From Leptospirales bacterium (GTDB lineage: Bacteria > Spirochaetota > Leptospiria > Leptospirales > Leptonemataceae), in assembly GCA_016788865.1 (NCBI GenBank), contig JAEUSB010000050.1, forward strand, positions 1 to 64,000: 64,000 nucleotides of DNA, read 5' to 3'. Shown here in pieces: positions 37,798 to 47,004 of this stretch. The notes beneath the pieces were generated by a model. It saw nothing but the letters and a program-made list of their open reading frames with translations, did no database searches and was not told the DNA's origin. Position numbers and translations under genes: made by a program. Numbering within the stretch: position 1 is the stretch's first letter; each line of letters opens with the position of its first letter.

Positions 37798-38703
37798 CTA
37801 CGCATCGGTCGTCTTCTTGGTACTGACCATTAGAACACCGGCAAGAACCAGCGCGGTTCCAATCATATGGTAAACATCAATCGGTTCACCAAGCAAGAAA
37901 TACGCGAGAATGATTGTTGAGACGGGACCTACGCTCCCAATGATGGCCGCTGGTCCCGAGCCAATGCGCTTGATCCCGGCTGCAAGGAACATTGCCGGAA
38001 GTACTGTGCACACGATTGCCATGATAAAGGCATAGGAATGAATTTCTCGCGAAAGGTTAATCAGAAGTAGATAAGAACGTGTCATTAGAAAGTGAACGCA
38101 GATTGCAATGACAGAGACCATCATTGCGAGGGCAGTGAAACGCATTGAACCAATACGGTGGATCAGTTGGCCGCCGACGGCAAGATAGAGCGCGTATGTA
38201 ATGGCGCTGCCCATGATGAAAAGAGCACCGGTGATTGCGTCTTTCTCTAACCGCTGAAAATCGTGCAGAAAGGCAAAAAGTACACCGGCATAGCTCAGGA
38301 CGAGTGCGAGAACGATGCGCCTCGTGATGGGAACCTTGTAAAACAAGGCCATGAATAGCACTACCAGGGTAGGGTAAATGAACAGAATGAGCCGCTCCAG
38401 GCCCGCTGATATATATTGGAGACCAAGAAAGTCAAAAAGACTGGCCAGATAATACCCGACAATCCCGCAAAAAAGGATTAGAGCAACATCCCTTCCGGTG
38501 ATTGCTGTGCGCGTTGATTTCTTGCTCGAAAGAATGCCCAGCAGCAGGAAGAATGGAAAAGAATACGCCATGCGCAAAGTTAACAAAGACACTGGATCAA
38601 CCTGATGCGTCCCGAGCGCGAGCTTTACAATAACCGCTTTGGCAGAGAACGTGACAGCCGCCAGGAAAACGAGCATGGCGCCAATGACCGTTCGGCTATT
38701 CAT
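37798..38703 (-). CDS. EamA/DMT-family transporter
   Basis: A 301-residue protein from ATG 38703 (MNSRTVIGAMLVFLAAVTFSAKAVIVKLAL), with about ten membrane helices in two EamA repeats. The second repeat includes FLAAGIKRIGSGPAAIIGSVGPV. These drug/metabolite transporters export or import small molecules; the substrate is unknown. It is divergent from the small lipoprotein gene, with 33 bp between starts. Confidence 0.85.
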   Translation of the reverse strand: MNSRTVIGAMLVFLAAVTFSAKAVIVKLALGTHQVDPVSLLTLRMAYSFPFFLLLGILSSKKSTRTAITGRDVALILFCGIVGYYLASLFDFLGLQYISAGLERLILFIYPTLVVLFMALFYKVPITRRIVLALVLSYAGVLFAFLHDFQRLEKDAITGALFIMGSAITYALYLAVGGQLIHRIGSMRFTALAMMVSVIAICVHFLMTRSYLLLINLSREIHSYAFIMAIVCTVLPAMFLAAGIKRIGSGPAAIIGSVGPVSTIILAYFLLGEPIDVYHMIGTALVLAGVLMVSTKKTTDA

Positions 38704-38736
38704 AAACCAGAGTTCCCAAATGCAGTATACCCGTCC

Positions 38737-39060
38737 ATGAAACATATTTTCTGTCGGGTGCTCTTTGCAATGATGGTGATGATGACCGGGTGCACTACTG
38801 TTGCGGATCAGACAATCGACGCGTATGAGGCGAACACGAGAATCCTTGCAGCTGTCGGGATCAAGAACAGCGAATGCGGAGTGTTTCAGGCCGTGACATT
38901 TCCAGTTATCTTTCCATCAAAGGAGACGGCGATCGATCTTTGTACTTCTGCGATCCTGGCAACCAGTTGCACTGTCTGGTCAGGGTCGAATCCAATGCCA
39001 ACAGCCTGTTTTGGGATTCCGTTTAATCGGCGCGAAACGCGCGACAATTACGGGTTCTAG
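38737..39060 (+). CDS. Small TRL-like/unknown lipoprotein
   Basis: A 107-residue protein with a clear lipoprotein signal: MKHIFCRVLFAMMVMMTGC, Cys19 at the lipobox MMTGC. The mature part is about 89 residues and contains four further Cys, possibly in disulfides. ATG 38737 is preferred over upstream options because the signal begins there. A TATACC hexamer lies 8 nt before the ATG, and there is no Shine-Dalgarno. No family is recognised with confidence. It overlaps the next convergent gene by 4 bp (shared CTAG). Confidence 0.65.
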   Translation: MKHIFCRVLFAMMVMMTGCTTVADQTIDAYEANTRILAAVGIKNSECGVFQAVTFPVIFPSKETAIDLCTSAILATSCTVWSGSNPMPTACFGIPFNRRETRDNYGF

Positions 39061-40043
39061 CTTCCAATTAGAATGCGGTTGATCCAATGCATACCCTGAA
39101 CTGCATTGGAAAGGCTGGCCACCGGTTTTTGGGAAGTATGTCGTATAACGTTGTGAATATCCTTGTACAAACCCAGCCAGGGATTTCTCCAGACCTGATT
39201 AATCCGCTTCTCCTGTAATTCCTTAAATCCTTTGTACTTTCTGGACAATCTGGATTGAAATACCCGCAATCCATTGTTTCCGCAAAGGATCCTACCTTCC
39301 GAAAAATCGATCTGCATTTCAAACTCGAAATACTTTCTGCGTCCACCTGACTCAAGGATCGCTTCAAAGCCGGGATAGTGGAAACTTACGAAGGCACTGT
39401 GCTCAGCCCTGGTCTTTTCTCTGAAGAGTCGTGCCGATACGCCTTCTGGCTGACCTACGAACCATAACAAGACATCAATCCAATGCGAGGCATCGTGCAG
39501 GAGAGGCCCCGCTTCACCCGCGCCGGGAGAATGCCCCACAAGAACCTGGCCTCGGATGGATCTGACGTCTCCGAGTTTTCCTGATTCAATCAAGCGCTTG
39601 GTAAGGACATAGTTTGGATGATAGCGGCGTTCGTAGTTTACCCAGACTGGAATGTTTCCTGCCATCTTGAGCATAGTCTGTGCCGACTTGTAGTTGTCCG
39701 CCGGCGGTTTCTCGAGTAGAATGGCGCGGGGACTCGCTTTAACGGCCTGCGAGAAGAGTTCTTCATGGGCTGCCAGGCTTGCGGCGATTACAACAAAGTC
39801 GGGTCGCGTTTCTTCCAGAATTGTTCTACTCGATGTTGCTGCGTTGACCCCGAGCCGATCCCACCACTTCTGGAATCTCACGATGCGATCTTTGCCCGGA
39901 TCCGCAATACCAACTAATTGATAAAGTTTCTCAAATTTCCGCAGAGTTCCCGCATGCGTGCACGGGTGGTAGCGGAGCGTGTCCTGTTCAAGCATCCAGG
40001 CAATCCGACCGAGGCCGAGCAGGGCTGTCCGGACGGGTTTCAT
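39057..40043 (-). CDS. Gfo/Idh/MocA-family oxidoreductase
   Basis: 328 residues: N-terminal Rossmann ALLGLGRIAWMLE, the catalytic-site EKPPAD (family EKP motif) near residue 113, and the C-terminal alpha/beta domain including HDASHWIDVLLW, where the conserved His sits. Family members reduce or oxidise sugars or sugar nucleotides with NAD(P). It may act in surface glycan synthesis. It overlaps the upstream small membrane-protein gene by 4 bp. Confidence 0.85.
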   Translation of the reverse strand: MKPVRTALLGLGRIAWMLEQDTLRYHPCTHAGTLRKFEKLYQLVGIADPGKDRIVRFQKWWDRLGVNAATSSRTILEETRPDFVVIAASLAAHEELFSQAVKASPRAILLEKPPADNYKSAQTMLKMAGNIPVWVNYERRYHPNYVLTKRLIESGKLGDVRSIRGQVLVGHSPGAGEAGPLLHDASHWIDVLLWFVGQPEGVSARLFREKTRAEHSAFVSFHYPGFEAILESGGRRKYFEFEMQIDFSEGRILCGNNGLRVFQSRLSRKYKGFKELQEKRINQVWRNPWLGLYKDIHNVIRHTSQKPVASLSNAVQGMHWINRILIGS

Positions 40044-40318
40044 CTGGGAACGAAACGCGAAACCACAAGCCGAACGACTTTAAGAATGATAAAGAACCAG
40101 AACCCCCAGAGCACGGATCCCAGCAGAAGAGAAGAGATAATGAGCAGCCAGTCAGGGAATGCGAAATAAAGGATAGAAATTGGGATATCTGCAACGGTGA
40201 TTCCCCCGCAATCGGGCGTGCATTTCAGCCAGCTGATGCGCTGGAAAACAAACCAAATGTGCAGTAGGGCTCCCGTGAAAAAACCTATACGAAAATCCTT
40301 TTCCAGAAAGAAAGTCAT
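40040..40318 (-). CDS. Small membrane protein, unknown function
   Basis: A 92-residue protein from ATG 40318 (MTFFLEKDFRIGFFTG), with two or three hydrophobic segments and a basic C-terminus (KVVRLVVSRFVPR). Two Cys lie in the loop WLKCTPDCGG. It is divergent from mutL with 9 bp between starts and coupled to the Gfo/Idh gene (ATGA). No family is recognised. Confidence 0.6.
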   Translation of the reverse strand: MTFFLEKDFRIGFFTGALLHIWFVFQRISWLKCTPDCGGITVADIPISILYFAFPDWLLIISSLLLGSVLWGFWFFIILKVVRLVVSRFVPR

Positions 40319-40327
40319 GGGCGAGTC

Positions 40328-42187
40328 ATGACACAAAATCGCATCCACAGACTCCCGTCTATTGTAATCGATCGTATTGCGGCCGGAGAAGTTATTGAGG
40401 GACCGGCCTCAGTTGTCAAGGAGCTGGTAGAAAACGCAGTGGATGCCGGCTGTTCACAGGTTACCATAGAAACACGATCAGGGGGACTGGAAGAAATCCT
40501 GATCCAGGATAACGGTCGCGGTATGGTCTTTGAAGACCTACCGATAAGCATTGAGCGCCATGCCACGTCCAAGATTCAATCCGTCGAGGATATTGAGTCA
40601 ATTTTGAGTTTTGGATTCCGGGGCGAGGCGCTGGCTTCCATTGCTTCCGTGAGTCTTCTTACAATTCAAAGTAGATCTTCCGAGGACGAAATGGGCGGGA
40701 TACTGGAATGTCGAGGTGGCAAAATCCTAAAGCACGAACGTCGTGTTACCGCACCTGGAACCCTGATTCGCGTCCAGGACCTCTTCTATGCCGTACCAGC
40801 GCGTAAGAAATTCTTGAAATCAGAAAAATCGGAAAGTTTGAAGATACTGAAAGAAATTCGGAAAATTGCGCTCGCGAATCCTGCCATTGCGATCGATTAT
40901 CGCAGAGACGGACAGGAATACGTTTCCTATAATTCTACGTCCGATAGCCTCGAGCGCATTTTACAAATCTTCCCCTCTGAGGAACGGAGTCGCTGGATTC
41001 CGGTAAGCCAGACCCTGGAGGAGATCGAACTTACGGGATTTATAGGCGCGCCCGATTCTGCGCGAGCTAACCGAGACTCGCAGTTTGCATTTGTCAATTC
41101 GCGGGCGGTTGACGTCAAGTACCTGTCATTCCTGATCAAGCGGGCGTACGGTGACCTGGTTCCGCAGGGATTGCATCCCCCTGCCGTGCTGTTTTTCAAG
41201 ATCTCTCCGGCAATGGTCGATGTGAACGTGCATCCTGCAAAGAAGGAGATCCGCCTCCTTGATGAATCCAGGCTTCACACGGTGACGATTCGTGCAATTC
41301 AGCGGGCCCTGTCGAGCGGACCCGTCACTTTTTCGCAGCGGACACTCGATCGGAACTTCAAGGCAATTTCAGGTCAACAGACGGTCGAGCCCAGGCTGAT
41401 TGACTTGCCGTTGATCGAAAGGTCGCACACGAGCAATTCCGTCTCGTTCGCGGTTTCCGCCGTGCCGGCCTCTCAAGGCCGTATTTCGGATGAATCGAGT
41501 TCCAAACAGACGTTAGGCGTCGTATCAGAAACAATCGGCTACACCGAGAACCGCGCGGATGGGATTGCTTCAGGGAATCGGAATAGCGCGAAGGGTGAAG
41601 CCGGCCAAATAGGCATGCCAGCCCATCTGAGACAGATGGGGGTGGTCCTTGGTACTTACATCCTGGCTGAGGCTGAGGATGGTCTGTATCTGATAGATCA
41701 GCATACGGCGCATGAGCGGGTGAACTATGAGAAGAAGAAGCGTCAGCTAGGCGAGCTCCGTAATCAGCGGCAAGTGCTGTTGCATCCGACGCTCCTCAAG
41801 CTGCCGCTGGATGAAATGCAACTGATTCAAGCGCAGAATCAAATCCTCGTGGAGTCCGGGTTTCAAGTCGAGGCTATTTCCAATGATACGTGCGTGGTTC
41901 GGGAGATTCCTCTTTATATTGAACCCGGAACGGAAGCCGATACGCTCCGACACATCATTCAGAGAATACTCGACGGCGAGACAGCAATCAATATATTCGA
42001 CGAGTACGCAGCCATGAAGGCATGTAAAGCTTCAATAAAGAGAAACGACGTCGTAGCTCCTGAAGTTCTCGGGCATATCCTTGAGGATCTGATGAAGTGC
42101 GACGATCCAACTCGTTGTCCTCATGGACGCCCTACGATCGTAAGAATCTCACGTGAGGCACTGGACCGGCTATTTATGCGCAGCTGA
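40328..42187 (+). CDS. mutL: DNA mismatch repair protein MutL
   Basis: A 619-residue MutL. The N-terminal GHKL ATPase has VVKELVENAVDAG (motif I), DNGRGM (II) and GFRGEALASIASVS (III). The C-terminal dimerisation domain carries a nuclease-type DQHTAHERVNYE at about residue 457, an ACKASIK segment and CPHGRPT near the end. These match the DQHA(X2)E(X4)E, ACR and C(P)HGRP endonuclease motifs with Ala to Thr and Arg to Lys changes. It probably nicks DNA in mismatch repair. No mutS is in the window. Confidence 0.95.
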   Translation: MTQNRIHRLPSIVIDRIAAGEVIEGPASVVKELVENAVDAGCSQVTIETRSGGLEEILIQDNGRGMVFEDLPISIERHATSKIQSVEDIESILSFGFRGEALASIASVSLLTIQSRSSEDEMGGILECRGGKILKHERRVTAPGTLIRVQDLFYAVPARKKFLKSEKSESLKILKEIRKIALANPAIAIDYRRDGQEYVSYNSTSDSLERILQIFPSEERSRWIPVSQTLEEIELTGFIGAPDSARANRDSQFAFVNSRAVDVKYLSFLIKRAYGDLVPQGLHPPAVLFFKISPAMVDVNVHPAKKEIRLLDESRLHTVTIRAIQRALSSGPVTFSQRTLDRNFKAISGQQTVEPRLIDLPLIERSHTSNSVSFAVSAVPASQGRISDESSSKQTLGVVSETIGYTENRADGIASGNRNSAKGEAGQIGMPAHLRQMGVVLGTYILAEAEDGLYLIDQHTAHERVNYEKKKRQLGELRNQRQVLLHPTLLKLPLDEMQLIQAQNQILVESGFQVEAISNDTCVVREIPLYIEPGTEADTLRHIIQRILDGETAINIFDEYAAMKACKASIKRNDVVAPEVLGHILEDLMKCDDPTRCPHGRPTIVRISREALDRLFMRS

Positions 42188-42193
42188 GCCGAG

Positions 42194-42724
42194 ATGAAAC
42201 AAATGAAAGTCGTTATTGGAATTACTGGAAGCATTGCCGCCTATCGTACATGCGATTTGATTCGGAATCTTACCAGGAAGAACGTTGAAGTGACCGTGTG
42301 TATGACGGACGGTGCTGAACACTTTGTGACTAAAACTACTTTTGAGGCTCTCTCCGGACGCCAGGTGTACGGATCACAATGGGAATCGGGCATGCCTCAC
42401 ATTGAACTGAAACGATTCGCAAACCTGCTGGCTATCGTTCCTGCAAGCGCAAACTGCATTGGTAAACTTGCCGCCGGGATTGCAGACGACTTGCTCACAA
42501 GCACCTACCTGGCGCACACAGGCAAAGTCTTAATTGCGCCGTCCATGAATCCTGGTATGTATGCAAGTAAGGCAGTGCAGAGAAATCTTCGCCAACTCAG
42601 GGAAGACGGTGTGATTGTTGTCGATCCAGCGGAGGGCGAAGCGGTCTGCGGTGATGAAGGCCAGGGAAAATTGGCCGCAATTGATGTAATAGAATCCCGA
42701 ATTATCCAACTAATCTCAGGCTAA
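42194..42724 (+). CDS. coaC: Phosphopantothenoylcysteine decarboxylase (CoaC)
   Basis: A 176-residue HFCD flavoprotein: GITGSIAAYRTCDLIRNL, IELKRFANLLAIVPASANCIGKLAAGIADDLLTS and the active-site APSMNPGM. It decarboxylates 4'-phosphopantothenoylcysteine to phosphopantetheine in CoA synthesis. It lies 6 nt after mutL. In most bacteria it is the N-terminal half of a CoaBC fusion; here it is a separate gene followed by coaB. Confidence 0.93.
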   Translation: MKQMKVVIGITGSIAAYRTCDLIRNLTRKNVEVTVCMTDGAEHFVTKTTFEALSGRQVYGSQWESGMPHIELKRFANLLAIVPASANCIGKLAAGIADDLLTSTYLAHTGKVLIAPSMNPGMYASKAVQRNLRQLREDGVIVVDPAEGEAVCGDEGQGKLAAIDVIESRIIQLISG

Positions 42725-42728
42725 AGGC

Positions 42729-43388
42729 GTGCTCGAAAAACTCATTGTAACCTCCGGACCTACGCGCGAATGGTTGGACCCCGTACGCTTCATTTCAAAC
42801 CCATCCACAGGTCGGATGGGTTGGGCCATAGCCCGGGCAGGCCTCGGAAAATATTCGCAAGTGGTATACATCAGTGGACCTGGGAGCGAATCGTTTAGGA
42901 CCGTTGATGGAGCCATGAATTTCGCCGTCGATTCGACTCAAGAAATGTTGGAGCGCGTTCTCCAGCACGTTGAGGAAGATGCAACACTGGTTATGGCCGC
43001 AGCTCCCGCCGATTATGCTCCGGTGAATCCCGCGGAGACAAAGATCAAGAAGAATCCTTCAAATCTTGTGGTGGAGTTCCGACCAACCCCGGATATTCTG
43101 GTAGAAGTCGCAAAACGTCCGGCCAGAGGCATGGTGCGAGTTGCATTCGCTGCGGAAACTGATAACCTGAAGGAGAACGCGCGAATTAAAATGCAGAAGA
43201 AGGACGTGGATTTTATTTGTGCGAATGAGGTTTTCAAGGACGGCAAAGGGTTTGCCACAGCGGACGGAGCTCTGCTGATTCTGGATCGCGCCGGAAATGA
43301 AACTCGCCTGGGGCCAGCTCATAAGGATGCACTGGGAGAGTCTTTGATCTCATTCCTGCTTAGACATAGCAGCGTGGTGCGAGCATGA
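42729..43388 (+). CDS. coaB: Phosphopantothenate-cysteine ligase (CoaB)
   Basis: A 219-residue protein with a GTG start 4 nt after the coaC stop. VTSGPTREWLDPVRFISNPSTGRMG is the nucleotide/phosphopantothenate-binding start, AAAPADYAP the dimer/active-site loop, and KIKKNP the Lys-rich flap. It joins phosphopantothenate to cysteine using CTP. A stop codon, an intact start and the normal ends of both domains show this is a real split of coaBC, not a frameshift. Confidence 0.93.
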   Translation: MLEKLIVTSGPTREWLDPVRFISNPSTGRMGWAIARAGLGKYSQVVYISGPGSESFRTVDGAMNFAVDSTQEMLERVLQHVEEDATLVMAAAPADYAPVNPAETKIKKNPSNLVVEFRPTPDILVEVAKRPARGMVRVAFAAETDNLKENARIKMQKKDVDFICANEVFKDGKGFATADGALLILDRAGNETRLGPAHKDALGESLISFLLRHSSVVRA

Positions 43389-43603
43389 AAGTAAAAATGC
43401 ATTCGATTCGCTTCGGCTACAAAGAGGCTGATGCAAAGATTGAAAAGGATCCCAAGGGGCGCCCAATTCTTTTCGTGGAAGGAGTGGGCCAGATAACAGC
43501 GCTTGAGTACATCAAGCAGGGATTGAAACTCCTGCAGGCATCGGATGCGGAGTTTGAAATCCTGAAGGGTGCTGGATATCCAATGAAGAACGAGCTTCTC
43601 TAG
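43385..43603 (+). CDS. Small hypothetical protein coupled to coaB
   Basis: A 72-residue protein starting in the coaB stop (ATGA overlap). It reads as two or three strands and a helix (SIRFGYKEADAKIEKDPKG, then RPILFVEGVGQITALEYI). It is soluble, with no Cys or known motif. No family is recognised. Coupling makes it likely to be real. Confidence 0.6.
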   Translation: MKVKMHSIRFGYKEADAKIEKDPKGRPILFVEGVGQITALEYIKQGLKLLQASDAEFEILKGAGYPMKNELL

Positions 43604-43607
43604 TTGC

Positions 43608-43625
43608 TGGTTGAGCAATCAACCA
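43608..43625. terminator. Possible bidirectional hairpin between convergent genes
   Basis: TGGTTGA (43608-43614), GCAA loop, TCAACCA (43619-43625): a 7-bp stem overlapping the stop of the minus-strand cyclase gene. There is no long T-run on either side, so terminator function is uncertain. Confidence 0.35.
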
Positions 43626-44893
43626 AGACGGTAAATCTTAACCGGCGTCTCGCGTCCTCGAACGCTGACCTCACCGAGTGCTGCACCTTCAGGGTTATGC
43701 AGAGCGTTCCAGACATCCTCGGAGGCAAGTATCTCTGTGCCATACTCCTTATTTAACTGCTCAATCCGCGACGCAAGGTTTACCACATCGCCAATGATAG
43801 TATATTCTTTGCGAGTGTCGGTTCCGATATGTCCCGTCACGGCCACGCCCGCATGAAGTCCAATCCCAACCTTAGTATGAGGTACGAGACCCGCAGCAAT
43901 CTGAGATTTCAATGTGCTCACAATCTCAAGGGCTGCTCGAACTGCGTTGGCAACATCGTCTCCCGTCGAGATTGGAGCACCGAAGACGGCCATAAAGCCA
44001 TCTCCCAGGAATTTGTTTATGATTCCATTGTTGCGATTGATTGTGTTGATCATAGAATCGAACAACAAATTGAGATAATTCACGACTTCTTCAGGAGCCT
44101 TGTTGGAGGAAAAGCGCGTGAAGTCGCGAATATCGAGGAACATCATGCAAACATGCCGCGATTCACTCAAAAGTTCCGTCTGGTTCAGCAGCCGGTCAAC
44201 CACCTGCGGCGATACATGTTGTCCAAAAATGCTGGCTATGCGATCTCGTTCTTGATTTGCCGCGAATGATCGCGTGAGTTGTTTTCGGATTTGAAGTGTG
44301 ACGAGACCCGTTACAACGCCGCCTGCGAACAAGAAAAACGAGCGTGCCATGTAAGAACCGACTGAAGTAAGGGCCGGGTCCAGATCAGCGCCAGTTGGCT
44401 GCATCAGGTAGTAGAGGGCCATCGCGCCAAATTCAATTGCGGCTACGGCTCCGGTGAAGATGCAGAGCTTCAGATCCAGGCGCAACGCCGAAAGAATGAT
44501 GAAGATAAAATAGACAAAAGGAGGCGGTAGCAAAAGGACGTTAGCCGGCTCTCTGAATTGTGCAAGATAAAGAAGCGCAAACGTAGGCACGCTGGTCTCG
44601 ACCAGACTATTCATATATCGGCCCAGCGTGGGCATGGGCTTTCCAATCTTCAGGAAGTATCCGGCAAGCGAGCGCACGCCAAAACAATAGGTCGCAACGG
44701 TTCCAAAGAACACTGGCGGAACCCATAGCCTGAATTCCCCTCCAAAGACGCGGACCAATGCTTCCGGTGTGGAAAGGATGAGCACCAGAAAGAATAATGC
44801 GCTCAGCGAAAAGAAGGTCGCCAGAATGGTGGCACGAAGGCGCTCGCTCAGGAGCGTTTCGCGTTCCATGGTGGTGGGAATAGTTTGACTCAT
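43619..44893 (-). CDS. Membrane-bound class III adenylate cyclase
   Basis: 424 residues: about six membrane helices (30-215), then a class III cyclase domain. MMFLDIRDFTRFS and NKFLGDGFMAVFG carry the two metal Asp residues, and IIGDVVNLASRIE the transition-state Asn and Arg. The Lys in INKFLGD favours ATP over GTP as substrate. It makes cAMP in response to an unknown signal sensed by the membrane part. It starts 2 nt after the serS stop, so it is the last gene of an operon with LMW-PTP, TatD and SerS. Confidence 0.88.
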   Translation of the reverse strand: MSQTIPTTMERETLLSERLRATILATFFSLSALFFLVLILSTPEALVRVFGGEFRLWVPPVFFGTVATYCFGVRSLAGYFLKIGKPMPTLGRYMNSLVETSVPTFALLYLAQFREPANVLLLPPPFVYFIFIILSALRLDLKLCIFTGAVAAIEFGAMALYYLMQPTGADLDPALTSVGSYMARSFFLFAGGVVTGLVTLQIRKQLTRSFAANQERDRIASIFGQHVSPQVVDRLLNQTELLSESRHVCMMFLDIRDFTRFSSNKAPEEVVNYLNLLFDSMINTINRNNGIINKFLGDGFMAVFGAPISTGDDVANAVRAALEIVSTLKSQIAAGLVPHTKVGIGLHAGVAVTGHIGTDTRKEYTIIGDVVNLASRIEQLNKEYGTEILASEDVWNALHNPEGAALGEVSVRGRETPVKIYRLG

Positions 44894-44895
44894 GG

Positions 44896-46161
44896 TTATT
44901 TGATATATGGTTTCAGTACATCTGGAATTTCGAACGTGCCATCCTTTTTCTGATAATTCTCCATGATGGCGCTCATGGCGCGACCTGCGGCAACACCTGA
45001 TCCGTTCAAAGTGTGCGCGAGGCGTGGCTTTCCTTTGGCTCCGCCTTCCTTAAAACGGATCATGCCACGACGCGCCTGGAAATCAAGGCAGTTTGAAACA
45101 GATGAAATTTCAAGGTAGCGACCCATGCCGGGCATCCAGACTTCGAGATCGTACGTCTTTGCAGCGGTTGCCCCCATATCGCCGGATGAGAGCAATACGA
45201 TACGATACGGCAACTTCAATCGTTTGAGTACTTCTTCTGCATGTGTTACCATTTGTTCATGGATTTCACGCGACTTGTCCGGGTGAACGATTTGTATCAG
45301 TTCAACTTTCTGGAATTGGTGGACGCGGATTAGACCACGAGTGTCCTTTCCAGCCGCTCCAGCCTCGCGCCGAAAGCACGACGTGCTTGCTGTTACAGCG
45401 ATAGGCAGATCCTTTTCTTCAATAATTTCATCTCGATACAAGTTGATGAGCGGCACTTCTGAGGTTGGTATCAATGAAAGTTCATCGCGATCGAGTCTAT
45501 AGTATTCACCCTTGAATTTTGGGTACTGACCGGTTGTTGTCATGCAGGCATCGTTCACAAGAATTGGAACCCAGGTCTCTGTATAGCCAAACTCGGTTGT
45601 ATGCAAATCAAGCATAAAGTTCAAAAGCGCTCGCTCCAGTTTGGCCGCGAGTCCCCGGTAGGTATAGAAACGAGAACCGGCAAGTTTCACGCCGCGTTCA
45701 AAATCAAGAATCCCGAGATTTTCACCGATTTCAAAGTGAGTGAGTGGTTTGAAATCAAATTCTGGCTTCTTTCCCGATTCGCGGACAAGCTTGTTCGCGC
45801 TCTCGTCCTTTCCAATAGGTACTTCTGGTTCAAAGAAGTTTGGTAAACCCAGGACAATGTCGGCCAGTGCGGTCTCTTCCGTTTCACATTGCTTTTCTAG
45901 CTCAGCGATCTTGTCACCAAGATCCTTTACTTCCGACTTACGTTTTTCTGCTTCGTCCTTTTTTCCCTGACCAATCAAGGCACCAATCTCCTTGCTGGCC
46001 GAGTTGCGTTCGGCCCGGATCTTGTCCGCGTCCGCTTTGAGAAGTTTGACCTTCTTGATCAATTCCTTGAGGCCTGAAAGATCGCCGGCCTGATAGTTTC
46101 TGTGCGAGAGCATTTGCTCTAGTTCTTCGGGATTCTCCTGGATTCGTTTCAGATCTAACAT
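44896..46161 (-). CDS. serS: Seryl-tRNA synthetase
   Basis: A 421-residue class II synthetase. The N-terminal antiparallel coiled coil (about 30-100) contacts the long variable arm of tRNA-Ser. Motif 2 is in TSCFRREAGAAGKDTRGLIRVHQFQK, and motif 3 in LAHTLNGSGVAAGRAMSAIMENY. It charges both tRNA-Ser genes found at 15.7-15.9 kb. Length is normal. Confidence 0.97.
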   Translation of the reverse strand: MLDLKRIQENPEELEQMLSHRNYQAGDLSGLKELIKKVKLLKADADKIRAERNSASKEIGALIGQGKKDEAEKRKSEVKDLGDKIAELEKQCETEETALADIVLGLPNFFEPEVPIGKDESANKLVRESGKKPEFDFKPLTHFEIGENLGILDFERGVKLAGSRFYTYRGLAAKLERALLNFMLDLHTTEFGYTETWVPILVNDACMTTTGQYPKFKGEYYRLDRDELSLIPTSEVPLINLYRDEIIEEKDLPIAVTASTSCFRREAGAAGKDTRGLIRVHQFQKVELIQIVHPDKSREIHEQMVTHAEEVLKRLKLPYRIVLLSSGDMGATAAKTYDLEVWMPGMGRYLEISSVSNCLDFQARRGMIRFKEGGAKGKPRLAHTLNGSGVAAGRAMSAIMENYQKKDGTFEIPDVLKPYIK

Positions 46162-46170
46162 GTTTTTCCT

Positions 46171-47004
46171 CTATTTCTTCAGGGCGAGAAATCGCCTGGA
46201 GTTCTCCAGAATTGCATTGGCTATCTGTTGAGTCGATTCGCCGGTTTTTGCACTTCGAATTTGTGCAACAAAATCCAGTGTGTGCCGCACATATGCTGGT
46301 TGATTTGGCTTTCCACGAACAGCACCCGGAGTAAGAAACGGCGCATCCGTTTCGACAAGAATTCGATCGAGCGGCAAGCGAATGGCAGCGTCCTGGATCA
46401 CGTCTGCGTTTTTGTATGTCACAATGCCGCTAAAAGAAATGAACCAGCCCATCTCCACAAAACGCATGGCCTCTTCAAACCCGTACGTGAAACAATGAAT
46501 CACGCCTGTAGCGCCTGACTGGCGAATGAGACTTTCTGCATCTAGAATGGATTGAATTTTTCCCGGCTCAAATTTCTGCGAATCGCGCAAATGAACGACG
46601 GTTGGCACAGCCAGCTCTGCAGCAATGGCTAAATGACGTGAAAAGGATTCCTTCTGATTTGTTACGTGTTCAGTGGTGTGGTAGTAGTCCAGTCCGGTTT
46701 CACCAATCCCCAGAAAGTCAGGTCGATCTCTATTCGACCTGGCAAAGGCGAATAATTCCTCAATCCCGGAAATGTTATCTGCACCTTCAGGATGAAGCCC
46801 GGCAGTCCAGTAGAGACGAGGTGACGCACCGGGACTGGCTGTGGTACAAATTGCGAGATGCTCGCGCGCCGTTGCTTCATCAACGGCGATTAGCACCGCG
46901 GCCTCAAGATTGGCCTGTGACATGTTTGCCAGAGCTTCAGAAACTGAAATTCCCTTTTCCGCAACCATGTTCAAATGGCAGTGCGTGTCTATCACCGGTA
47001 TCAT
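46171..47004 (-). CDS. TatD-family metal-dependent hydrolase
   Basis: A 277-residue TIM-barrel hydrolase: DTHCHLN (HxH metal motif, residues 6-12), IGETGLDYY (Glu), VVHLRDS (His), IHCFTYG (His) and LVETDAPFLTP (Asp). These are the TatD signatures. Family members are 3'-5' DNases or D-aminoacyl-tRNA deacylase-like enzymes. It overlaps the upstream phosphatase gene by 4 bp and lies 9 nt before serS. Confidence 0.92.
   Translation of the reverse strand: MIPVIDTHCHLNMVAEKGISVSEALANMSQANLEAAVLIAVDEATAREHLAICTTASPGASPRLYWTAGLHPEGADNISGIEELFAFARSNRDRPDFLGIGETGLDYYHTTEHVTNQKESFSRHLAIAAELAVPTVVHLRDSQKFEPGKIQSILDAESLIRQSGATGVIHCFTYGFEEAMRFVEMGWFISFSGIVTYKNADVIQDAAIRLPLDRILVETDAPFLTPGAVRGKPNQPAYVRHTLDFVAQIRSAKTGESTQQIANAILENSRRFLALKK

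Noticed and set aside
42721-42731. coaC/coaB boundary as a frameshifted coaBC
   Set aside because: Both proteins have proper ends, coaB has its own GTG, and the spacing of 4 nt is normal for coupled genes.
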